A DNA stretch of 13,819 nt. Source: Salinibacterium sp. Lineage in GTDB: Bacteria; Actinomycetota; Actinomycetes; Actinomycetales; Microbacteriaceae. The stretch's first letter is position 1. Every line of letters begins with the position of its first letter. Shown here piece after piece: positions 7,516-13,590 of the stretch. The translations under genes were made by a program, and so were the position numbers. The notes under the pieces are model-generated. The model was not told the DNA's origin, made no database searches, and saw only the letters and a program-made list of their open reading frames with translations. The stretch is from the NCBI GenBank assembly GCA_004297555.1, contig SCSV01000328.1:1-13819 (forward strand), in the 5' to 3' direction.

Positions 7516-7567
7516 CCCGCGCGACGCGGGTGCGCCCTGGGTCGGCGCGCGAAGCGCCATGACCCAG
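7516..7567 (+). other. Structured lepA leader with two hairpins
   Basis: Hairpin 1: CCCGCG (7516-7521) pairs with CGCGGG (7525-7530) around a three-base loop. Hairpin 2: CTGGGTC (7537-7543) pairs with GACCCAG (7561-7567), and inside it GGCGC (7544-7548) pairs with GCGCC (7554-7558). Its loop is GCGAA and there is a two-base AT bulge at 7559-7560. The twelve pairs of hairpin 2 are unlikely to be accidental even at this GC content. No T tract follows, so a plain terminator is unlikely. It ends 31 bases before the lepA start, leaving the ribosome-binding site free. Confidence 0.5.
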
Positions 7568-7598
7568 ATGAACCGCCGAGCAGAGGCACAGAGGTACC

Positions 7599-9449
7599 GT
7601 GAGCCCACGAGCATCCACCGCACTCGAGCCTGCCGCGACCGATCCGGCGTTCATCCGCAACTTCTGCATCATTGCCCACATCGATCACGGCAAGTCGACG
7701 CTCGCCGACCGGATGCTGCAAATCACCGGCGTGGTCAGCGACCGCGACATGCGCGCCCAATATCTCGACCGCATGGATATCGAGCGCGAGCGCGGAATCA
7801 CCATCAAGAGCCAGGCAGTGCGTATGCCCTGGTCGCTCGACGGCCAGAACTACGCGCTCAACATGATCGACACCCCCGGGCACGTCGACTTCACCTACGA
7901 GGTGAGCCGCAGCCTCGCCGCCTGCGAGGGCGCGATCCTGCTCGTCGACGCGGCACAGGGCATCGAGGCCCAGACGCTGGCCAACCTGTACCTCGCACTC
8001 GAGAACGATCTGACGATCATCCCGGTGCTCAACAAGATTGACCTTCCGGCCGCCGACCCCGAGAAGTACGCGGATGAGTTGGCGGGCCTGATCGGCTGCG
8101 ACCCAAGCACCGTGCTGCGCGTGTCAGGCAAGACCGGCGTGGGTGTGCCCGAGTTGCTGGACGAGGCGACCCGGCTCATCCCGGCGCCCGTCGGGGATGC
8201 CAGCGCTCCCGCCCGCGCGATGATCTTCGACTCCGTGTACGACTCCTACCGCGGCGTGATCACCTACGTGCGAATGATCGACGGCAACCTCTCACCGCGC
8301 GAGAAGGTCATGATGATGTCGACCAAGTCGACGCACGAACTACTCGAGATCGGCGTGAGCTCACCTGAACCGACGCCGAGCAAGGGCCTTGGTGTCGGCG
8401 AGGTCGGCTACCTCATCACGGGCGTGAAGGACGTGCGCCTCAGCAAGGTCGGCGACACGGTCACGAGTTTCGCGAAGCCGGCGAGCGCGCCGCTCAAGGG
8501 CTACTCCGAACCGAAGCCCATGGTCTTCTCCGGCCTCTACCCGATCGACGGCTCGGACTACCCGGTGCTGCGCGAAGCGCTCGACAAGCTCAAACTTTCG
8601 GATGCCGCACTTGCCTATGAGCCAGAAACCTCCGTCGCTCTCGGCTTCGGTTTCCGCTGCGGCTTCCTCGGACTGCTGCACCTCGAGATCGTGACCGAGC
8701 GGCTGGAGCGCGAGTTCGGACTCGACCTCATCGCCACTGCGCCATCCGTGATCTATGAAGTCACGACGGACGACAAGAAGCGCACCATCGTTACCAATCC
8801 GAGCGAGTTTCCGAGCGGCAAGATCGCGAGCGTCAGCGAACCGATGGTGAAGGCATCCATCCTCACGCCCAAGGACTACGTCGGCACGATCATGGAGCTC
8901 TGCCAGGGGCGTCGCGGCACGATGCAGGGCATGGAGTACGTCGGCACCGACCGGGTCGAGTTGCACTACCAAATGCCGCTCGGCGAGATCGTGTTCGACT
9001 TCTTCGACCACCTCAAGAGCCGCACCCAGGGCTACGCCTCGCTCGACTACGAACCGAGCGGCGAGCAGGATGCCGACCTGGTGAAGGTAGACATCCTTCT
9101 GCAGGGCGAGGCCGTGGATGCGTTCAGTGCGATCGTGCACCGCGAGAAGGCCTACGCCTATGGAGTGCTCATGACCGAGCGCCTGAAGAAGCTGATCCCG
9201 CGCCAACAGTTCGAGGTGCCCATCCAGGCCGCGATCGGAGCTCGTATCATCGCGCGCGAGTCGATCAGTGCGATGCGCAAAGACGTGCTCGCCAAGTGCT
9301 ACGGCGGTGACATCACCCGCAAGCGCAAGCTGCTCGAGAAGCAGAAAGAGGGCAAGAAGCGCATGAAGATGGTCGGCCGCGTCGAGGTGCCCCAGGAGGC
9401 CTTCATCGCCGCGCTCTCCGGTGACACCGAGGTCAAGAAGAAGACGTAG
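7599..9449 (+). CDS. lepA: Elongation factor 4 (LepA), ribosome-associated GTPase
   Basis: LepA/EF4 is a translational GTPase linked to ribosome back-translocation and initiation or assembly. The 616-residue product has an intact GTPase domain: P-loop AHIDHGKST (26-34), switch region RERGITIKSQ, DTPGH (91-95) and NKID (145-148). EF-G-like domains II, III and V follow. The LepA-specific C-terminal region includes YGGDITRKRKLLEKQKEGKK and ends at TAG 9447-9449. Length is close to the family norm (about 600); a short N-terminal extension (MSPRASTALEP) precedes the conserved FIRNFCIIAHIDHGKS. The GTG at 7599 has GAGG (7591-7594) four bases upstream as ribosome-binding site. In many Gram-positive genomes lepA is followed directly by hemW; here four plus-strand ORFs and a HAD gene intervene. 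Confidence 0.97.
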   Translation: MSPRASTALEPAATDPAFIRNFCIIAHIDHGKSTLADRMLQITGVVSDRDMRAQYLDRMDIERERGITIKSQAVRMPWSLDGQNYALNMIDTPGHVDFTYEVSRSLAACEGAILLVDAAQGIEAQTLANLYLALENDLTIIPVLNKIDLPAADPEKYADELAGLIGCDPSTVLRVSGKTGVGVPELLDEATRLIPAPVGDASAPARAMIFDSVYDSYRGVITYVRMIDGNLSPREKVMMMSTKSTHELLEIGVSSPEPTPSKGLGVGEVGYLITGVKDVRLSKVGDTVTSFAKPASAPLKGYSEPKPMVFSGLYPIDGSDYPVLREALDKLKLSDAALAYEPETSVALGFGFRCGFLGLLHLEIVTERLEREFGLDLIATAPSVIYEVTTDDKKRTIVTNPSEFPSGKIASVSEPMVKASILTPKDYVGTIMELCQGRRGTMQGMEYVGTDRVELHYQMPLGEIVFDFFDHLKSRTQGYASLDYEPSGEQDADLVKVDILLQGEAVDAFSAIVHREKAYAYGVLMTERLKKLIPRQQFEVPIQAAIGARIIARESISAMRKDVLAKCYGGDITRKRKLLEKQKEGKKRMKMVGRVEVPQEAFIAALSGDTEVKKKT

Positions 9450-9483
9450 TGGTACCGCGCTGTCCTGAGTGGCGGTTTTCTGG

Positions 9484-9489
9484 CAGGCT
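9484..9489 (+). promoter_or_regulatory. Candidate -10 element (CAGGCT) for the following membrane-protein gene
   Basis: CAGGCT lies at exactly -12 to -7 relative to the GTG at 9496 and differs from the holA element TAGGCT by one base. It also supports GTG 9496 as the start over the upstream in-frame GTG at 9469. Confidence 0.4.
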
Positions 9490-9495
9490 CGGCGG

Positions 9496-10596
9496 GTGAG
9501 CAGGATCGACCGCACTTCCACCGCCGCAGGCGTGACGTTGGATTTTTCCGCGCTCGAGGATCCGATTTCGGGTGCCGAATTGCGTGAGTTCAAGCGCGAA
9601 GTACGTGCACGCAAGGTGCGTCATCCGGCGAGGCAGGTGATCCGGCGCGGGGTAACCCTGCTCGTGGTTGGCACCGCTGTGTTTTTTGGCGCCGCGATGC
9701 TGATCTATCTCGTGGAACTTGCCGTCCGGCGCGCGACGACGACCGGCAGCCCCACGATTGCAATTGTTCTCGCGACCGCAACCCTGGTCATAGCTGGGCT
9801 CACTGGGCGGTACCTAGCACGAGTCTTTCGACGCGATGTCGGCTTGCCGCGATGGAAACAACGATTGCGATATAGCCGTTTTGCTGAGGCCAATGGCCTT
9901 CGATACACCTTTCGCCAAGACAATCCGCATGAATCAGGAATCATCTTTAGGCACGGGGAATCAGTCAGCATCAATGACCGTTTCGCATCCGCTTACCCTC
10001 CGCTGTTCGAGATAGGAAATGTTCAATGGGCCGGTCACCCTTTGCACGAGGGGGCATTCCGCGAGCGCGGTTACGTGAAAGTGCGCCTCGATCGCGTCCT
10101 CCCTCACTTGTTTCTGCAGAGCCAGTCAAATGCCCGAAAGTCTTTGCGGTTCAGCATTCCCGCCAATTTCGCCACATCGCAGCGACTCCCGCTTGAGGGC
10201 GATTTCGATCGATTTTTTTCGCTTTATGCGCCAGCTGGCTACGGGCGAGACGCTCTATATGTCTTGACGCCGGATCTCATGGCACTCCTGATTGACCGAG
10301 TACCTGGTTGCAATGTCGAGATCGTCGACAAGTGGATGTACGTGTATGTCCCGAAGCCGCTCGAGCTTGACACCCCGGCGGCCTGGATGCAGGCACTGGA
10401 AATCGTAGAAACCGTGGGGCAAAAGGCCACCCGGCAGACCAGTCGCTACGAGGATGCTCGTTGGATTGCAACCCAAGGTGGCGGCGTCTCCGGGCGGCGA
10501 CTCAAGCGGGCTGTGCCCTACCTGGGAATCGCATTGGGGGTCGCCTATACCCTTTCTGCGGTCCTGAGAGCGCTTGGGTACTGGTCGCATCATTAG
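9496..10596 (+). CDS. Membrane protein of unknown function, AT-rich relative to neighbours
   Basis: The 366-residue product has an N-terminal cytoplasmic stretch and two transmembrane segments (about 51-76 and 86-106) separated by a short loop. A soluble region of about 230 residues and a final hydrophobic segment (about 341-358) follow. The soluble part contains FAEANGLRYTFRQDNP, RGYVKVRLDRVLPHLFL and LPLEGDFDRFFSLYAPAGYG, then DALYVLTPDLMALLID. This resembles unnamed membrane proteins I associate with Microbacteriaceae, but I cannot name a family. Base composition is unusual: bases 9841-9960 are about 51% GC by hand count against about 65% in lepA, and codons such as ATA, AGG and CTA appear. 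An in-frame GTG at 9469 would add nine residues; 9496 is preferred because of the -10-like element. It starts 46 bases after lepA. The gene is real; function unknown. Confidence 0.85.
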   Translation: MSRIDRTSTAAGVTLDFSALEDPISGAELREFKREVRARKVRHPARQVIRRGVTLLVVGTAVFFGAAMLIYLVELAVRRATTTGSPTIAIVLATATLVIAGLTGRYLARVFRRDVGLPRWKQRLRYSRFAEANGLRYTFRQDNPHESGIIFRHGESVSINDRFASAYPPLFEIGNVQWAGHPLHEGAFRERGYVKVRLDRVLPHLFLQSQSNARKSLRFSIPANFATSQRLPLEGDFDRFFSLYAPAGYGRDALYVLTPDLMALLIDRVPGCNVEIVDKWMYVYVPKPLELDTPAAWMQALEIVETVGQKATRQTSRYEDARWIATQGGGVSGRRLKRAVPYLGIALGVAYTLSAVLRALGYWSHH

Positions 10597-10671
10597 ATCG
10601 CATGGGCCCTGACCCTGCCCTATTCCGAGAGCCTCTGTGCGCTTCTCATCGGGCACTGAGTCCCGCCCCGA

Positions 10672-10677
10672 TATCCT
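10672..10677 (+). promoter_or_regulatory. Candidate -10 element for leaderless mini-ORF and DUF1990 cluster
   Basis: TATCCT is a full TAnnnT match at -12 to -7 relative to the GTG at 10684, with GAAACC between. It is the only promoter-like element seen in the 87-base gap 10597-10683, which otherwise holds nothing recognisable. Confidence 0.5.
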
Positions 10678-10683
10678 GAAACC

Positions 10684-10749
10684 GTGATCGACCCGAACCG
10701 ATTGTCTGACTGCTGCCCCGCGCCTCTGCGGAAGCGAGCCCGGCGATGA
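10684..10749 (+). CDS. Possible leaderless 21-codon mini-ORF with Cys-Cys pair
   Basis: GTG 10684 opens a 21-residue frame (MIDPNRLSDCCPAPLRKRAR plus a final R) that stops with TGA at 10747-10749. That stop overlaps the ATG at 10746 of the next ORF (ATGA). Its start lies exactly seven bases after a TATCCT -10 element, as in a leaderless transcript. Two consecutive TGC cysteine codons (10711-10716) are notable because cysteine-rich leaderless mini-ORFs act as attenuating leader peptides in mycobacteria; whether that holds here is inference. It could equally be a chance frame whose only role is to bring ribosomes to the next gene. Too short for family recognition. Confidence 0.4.
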   Translation: MIDPNRLSDCCPAPLRKRARR

Positions 10750-10955
10750 TGCGTCTGCGCCGCGCACTGCTCGGCAGGACCGGCCGCGCCGGAGCAATCG
10801 GATCGGCCTTCGCGGGTGCCGCGCGAGCCAGACCGGGCTCGCTCGTCGCCGAGCCGGGCCCGTTCGACGAACCTCCCGCTGAGCCGGTCATCCTCGATCT
10901 CGACGAACTCCCGTGGGAACTCCGCGAAGCGGATGATGAGGAGGCACGCGCGTGA
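10746..10955 (+). CDS. Small hypothetical protein with basic start and acidic end
   Basis: The frame gives 69 residues if the first of two adjacent ATGs (10746, 10749) is used. The N-terminus is Arg/Ala/Gly-rich and the C-terminal third is acidic (LDLDELPWELREADDEEARA). No membrane segment or known domain is seen. Third codon positions are strongly G or C, like a real gene here. The start overlaps the stop of the preceding mini-ORF, and a GGAAG (10730-10734) lies rather far upstream, so coupling is the likelier way to start translation. Its end overlaps the DUF1990 start (GTGA at 10952-10955) and contains that gene's GAGGAGG ribosome-binding site. It is probably made together with the DUF1990 protein. 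Function unknown. Confidence 0.6.
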   Translation: MMRLRRALLGRTGRAGAIGSAFAGAARARPGSLVAEPGPFDEPPAEPVILDLDELPWELREADDEEARA

Positions 10956-11596
10956 CCGAACCGTGGCAGATGCCCGTCACCTACGGTGCACCGGGCGGCA
11001 CCCGGGCGTCCGACCTGATGCAGTACCCGCCGACGGGGTACCGTCCGAGCGAGCGGCGTGCGCGGATCGGGCATGGCGATGCGCGCTTCGAGTTCGCCTG
11101 GTCGGAGACGATGACCTGGGGCATCCAGAAGCGCAGCGGGTTCCGCGTTCTGCTCGCCGATTCTCCGAGCGAGGTGAGCGAGCAGGCCTATACGCCCGTG
11201 CAATTCGATGAACAAGGAGAGCCGATTGCCCCGCCGAAGCACGACGCCGACGTCATGTTCGGCGCCGACGGAACCCCGTTCCTGAAGCCGGGCGACACCG
11301 GCTGGTTGATCATTCCGGTGATCGGGCCACTCGGTATCAAGAGTCCGGTGCGGGTGGTCTACGTGGTCGACGAGCCGAAGCGCAAGGGTTTTGCGTACGG
11401 CACGTTGCCCGGGCATCCGGAAGATGGCGAAGCCGCGTTCATCGTGGAGCAGCGCGACGACGAGTCGGTGTGGCTCACGGTGCGCTCCTTCTCGCGACCG
11501 GCGAACTGGTTCTGGTGGACGGGCTACCCGATGATTCGCCTGCTGCAGTGGTTCTACACGAGCCGTTACCTGCGCGCGCTCGCGGCCCCGCTGTAA
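10952..11596 (+). CDS. DUF1990 family protein
   Basis: The 214-residue soluble protein matches the DUF1990 family (also called UPF0548), common in actinobacteria, plants and cyanobacteria and of unknown biochemical role. Supporting segments are ETMTWGIQKRSGFRV, VIGPLGIKSPVRVVYVVDEP, RKGFAYGTLPGHPEDGEAAF and the C-terminal SVWLTVRSFSRPANWFWW. The most typical part is the VVYVVDE..R.GFAYGTLPGHPE signature (about residues 134-155). The GTG at 10952 has an excellent GAGGAGG (10938-10944) seven bases upstream. It overlaps the preceding small ORF by four bases and is the last gene of this cluster. Its TAA (11594-11596) abuts the stop of the convergent HAD gene with no base between them, leaving no room for a terminator. 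Confidence 0.88.
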   Translation: MTEPWQMPVTYGAPGGTRASDLMQYPPTGYRPSERRARIGHGDARFEFAWSETMTWGIQKRSGFRVLLADSPSEVSEQAYTPVQFDEQGEPIAPPKHDADVMFGADGTPFLKPGDTGWLIIPVIGPLGIKSPVRVVYVVDEPKRKGFAYGTLPGHPEDGEAAFIVEQRDDESVWLTVRSFSRPANWFWWTGYPMIRLLQWFYTSRYLRALAAPL

Positions 11597-12265
11597 CTAC
11601 AGGCGGGCGTCGATCGCGGCGAGCACGTCGTCGAGGCCGCTCACGAAGTCCTCGATCACGACGATCGCATCGGTGTGCCGAAGCTGCTCGACCGAGTAGA
11701 TGCCGGTAGCGACCGCGATGAACGGGATGCTCGCTGCTCGCGCCGCCACATGGTCGTTCGGGGTGTCACCGATGATGAACGCCGGAGCGTCGACGAGCGC
11801 TGTGCGGGCCTCGGCGGCGAGGTGCTCGCGGGTTGGTGCCTCGTGACCGAAGTAGGAGTGGTCCCAGTCGAAGATCTCGGGGTCGATGCCGGCGGCGAGC
11901 AGTTTGTAGCGCGCGCGGGTCGGGCCGTTGCCGGTGAGGAGCGCGTTGGTCCAGCCGCGGGCCTGGAAGGTGTCGAGTGCCTCTTGGACACCAGCGCAGG
12001 CATCCCGAACAAAACCGCGCTCGTGCTGTTCGCGCGCGAGGATGTCGAGCTCGAACAAGACCTCGTCGACGAGAGTTGGATTGTGGTCATTGACCTCGAG
12101 GATCTGAGTGAGCAGTTGACCCTCGGTCATGCCATGCGGGCTCTCCACCCGTACCGTCGGTCGGACGCCGGTCACGATCTCGACGGCCTTCATGTAGAGG
12201 CTGCCGCCGCTCGGGCTGTTGTAGATGAGGGTGCCGTCGATGTCCCAGAGGATGTACGTGCTCAC
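11597..12265 (-). CDS. HAD-superfamily hydrolase (phosphatase-like)
   Basis: The 222-residue cytoplasmic protein has the HAD motifs. Motif I is DIDGTL with nucleophile D8 and general acid D10. Motif II is LLTGNG with T111. Motif IV is GDTPNDHVAA with D167 and D171. A helical cap region lies between motifs I and II (about residues 16-95), as in phosphoglycolate-phosphatase-like members. Motif III is less standard: where a Lys-Pro pair is expected, APTREHL offers Arg146, so the basic residue may be Arg or a different Lys such as K121. The substrate cannot be inferred. The GTG start at 12265 is fixed by the closeness of motif I to the N-terminus; TAAGAAT lies just upstream at near-leaderless spacing. 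It is divergent from hemW across 98 bases and abuts DUF1990 at its stop. Confidence 0.9.
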   Translation of the reverse strand: MSTYILWDIDGTLIYNSPSGGSLYMKAVEIVTGVRPTVRVESPHGMTEGQLLTQILEVNDHNPTLVDEVLFELDILAREQHERGFVRDACAGVQEALDTFQARGWTNALLTGNGPTRARYKLLAAGIDPEIFDWDHSYFGHEAPTREHLAAEARTALVDAPAFIIGDTPNDHVAARAASIPFIAVATGIYSVEQLRHTDAIVVIEDFVSGLDDVLAAIDARL

Positions 12266-12325
12266 TCCTTCATTCTTACCTCAGGCCTCGTGAGAGTGCT
12301 GCGTTTTCACCCAGCCGAGCGGTGC

Positions 12326-12364
12326 GAGACTGGGCGGATGAACCACGAGCGAGGGGATTCCTGA
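12326..12364 (+). promoter_or_regulatory. hemW leader: -10-like box, 8-codon mini-ORF and ribosome-binding site
   Basis: GAGACT (12326-12331) is a weak -10 (TAGACT with the first base changed) at -12 to -7 relative to an ATG at 12338. That ATG opens an 8-codon frame (MNHERGDS) whose TGA (12362-12364) overlaps the hemW ATG as TGATG. A GAGGGG (12351-12356) lies seven bases before the hemW ATG. hemW may therefore be translated by reinitiation, directly from the Shine-Dalgarno sequence, or both. Confidence 0.35.
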
Positions 12365-13587
12365 TGGCGGGCGCTCTGCCGATCGGCGAACCGGCCCCGC
12401 TCGATGGCCTGCTGCCGGCGACGGCGGCCGAGGATGCGGCATCCCGCAATTTCGGCGTCTATGTTCATGTGCCGTTCTGCCGCGTGCGCTGCGGCTATTG
12501 CGATTTCAACACCTACACGAACGAGGAACTCGGCGGGGCCAAGCGCACGGACTATGCCTCGCAGGCCGTCGCAGAGATCGCGCTCGCGAACACCGTGCTC
12601 GAACGCTCGGGTGTGCCCGCCCGCGACGTGTCAACTGTCTTCTTCGGCGGAGGCACCCCGACGCTGCTGCCGGCGAGCGACCTGGCGGCAATGCTCACCG
12701 CGGTCACTGAAACCTGGGGTCTGAAACCTGGCTCCGAAGTGACGACCGAGGCCAACCCCGACTCGGTCGATGCCGACTATCTGCTCGCTCTGCGCGATGC
12801 CGGCTTCACGCGCGTCTCATTCGGTATGCAGTCGGCCGTGCCGCATGTGCTCGCCACGCTCGAGCGCACCCACGATCCGGCGCGCATCCCGCTCGTCGTT
12901 CAGTGGGCTAGGGCTGCCGGGCTCGAGGTGAGCCTCGACCTCATCTATGGCACCCCGGGAGAGAGCCTCGACGATTGGACAGCCTCGCTCGACTCGGCGA
13001 TCGCTCAAACGCCCGACCACGTTTCGGCCTACGCCCTCATCGTCGAGGAGGGCACGAAACTCGCTGCGCAGATTCGCCGGGGTGAGGTGGCGCGACCCGA
13101 CGACGACCTCCAGGCCGAGATGTACGAACTCGCGGATGCGACGCTGGGTCGCGCGGGCTACGACTGGTACGAGGTGAGCAACTGGGCCAGGTCGCCGCAG
13201 GTTCGCTCCGACCACAACCTTGCCTATTGGCTCGGCCACGACTGGTGGGGCGTGGGGCCCGGCGCCCACAGCCACGTGGGTGGCGTGCGCTGGTGGAACG
13301 TCAAGCACCCGGTCGCCTACGCTGACCGGATCACCGCGGGCCTTTCGCCTGCCGCCGGTCGGGAGAGCCTCGACGCGCAGACCCGCCACGTTGAGTCGGT
13401 GTTGTTGCGCACGAGAATCCGCGAGGGTTTGCCAATCGACGAGCTCGGGGCATCCGCTCGCCAAGCGGTCGCCGCACTCATCGCCGACGAGTTGGTGGAT
13501 GCCCGGGAAGCGCTCAGCGGTCGAATCGTGCTGACCCTGCGCGGCCGGCTGCTCGCCGATGCCGTTGTGCGGCGACTGCTCGACTAA
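12364..13587 (+). CDS. hemW: Radical SAM heme chaperone HemW
   Basis: HemW binds heme and a [4Fe-4S] cluster and is thought to deliver heme to respiratory proteins; it is often misnamed coproporphyrinogen III oxidase (HemN). The 407-residue product has the radical SAM motif CRVRCGYC (C39, C43, C46) inside YVHVPFC...CGYCDFNTY. Then come FFGGGTPTLL for SAM binding, TEANPDSVD, and SFGMQSAVPHVLATLERTH. LIYGTPGESLDDW and SAYALIVEEGTKLA follow, with a C-terminal HemW-type domain containing YEVSNWA and NLAYWLGHDWWGVGPGAHS. It lacks the fourth Cys immediately after the motif that true HemN enzymes carry (CGYCDF here), favouring HemW. ATG 12364 is chosen because of GAGGGG upstream; an in-frame GTG at 12322 is less likely. 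It ends three bases before the convergent DUF4870 gene. Confidence 0.95.
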   Translation: MAGALPIGEPAPLDGLLPATAAEDAASRNFGVYVHVPFCRVRCGYCDFNTYTNEELGGAKRTDYASQAVAEIALANTVLERSGVPARDVSTVFFGGGTPTLLPASDLAAMLTAVTETWGLKPGSEVTTEANPDSVDADYLLALRDAGFTRVSFGMQSAVPHVLATLERTHDPARIPLVVQWARAAGLEVSLDLIYGTPGESLDDWTASLDSAIAQTPDHVSAYALIVEEGTKLAAQIRRGEVARPDDDLQAEMYELADATLGRAGYDWYEVSNWARSPQVRSDHNLAYWLGHDWWGVGPGAHSHVGGVRWWNVKHPVAYADRITAGLSPAAGRESLDAQTRHVESVLLRTRIREGLPIDELGASARQAVAALIADELVDAREALSGRIVLTLRGRLLADAVVRRLLD

Positions 13588-13590
13588 GAG

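Noticed and set aside
7516..7567. Rho-independent terminator or attenuator before lepA
   Set aside because: No T tract follows the second hairpin, and no alternative pairing that would make a switch was seen.
9469..9495. Earlier GTG start for the membrane-protein gene
   Set aside because: No ribosome-binding site. GTG 9496 has the -10-like box at the same spacing as other genes in the window.
8361..9614. Long minus-strand open frame opposite lepA (417 codons)
   Set aside because: Shadow of lepA, with no domain and a composition typical of reversed GC-rich codons.
12322..12363. Earlier GTG start for hemW
   Set aside because: A good GAGGGG lies seven bases before ATG 12364, and the added residues would not match the usual HemW N-terminus.
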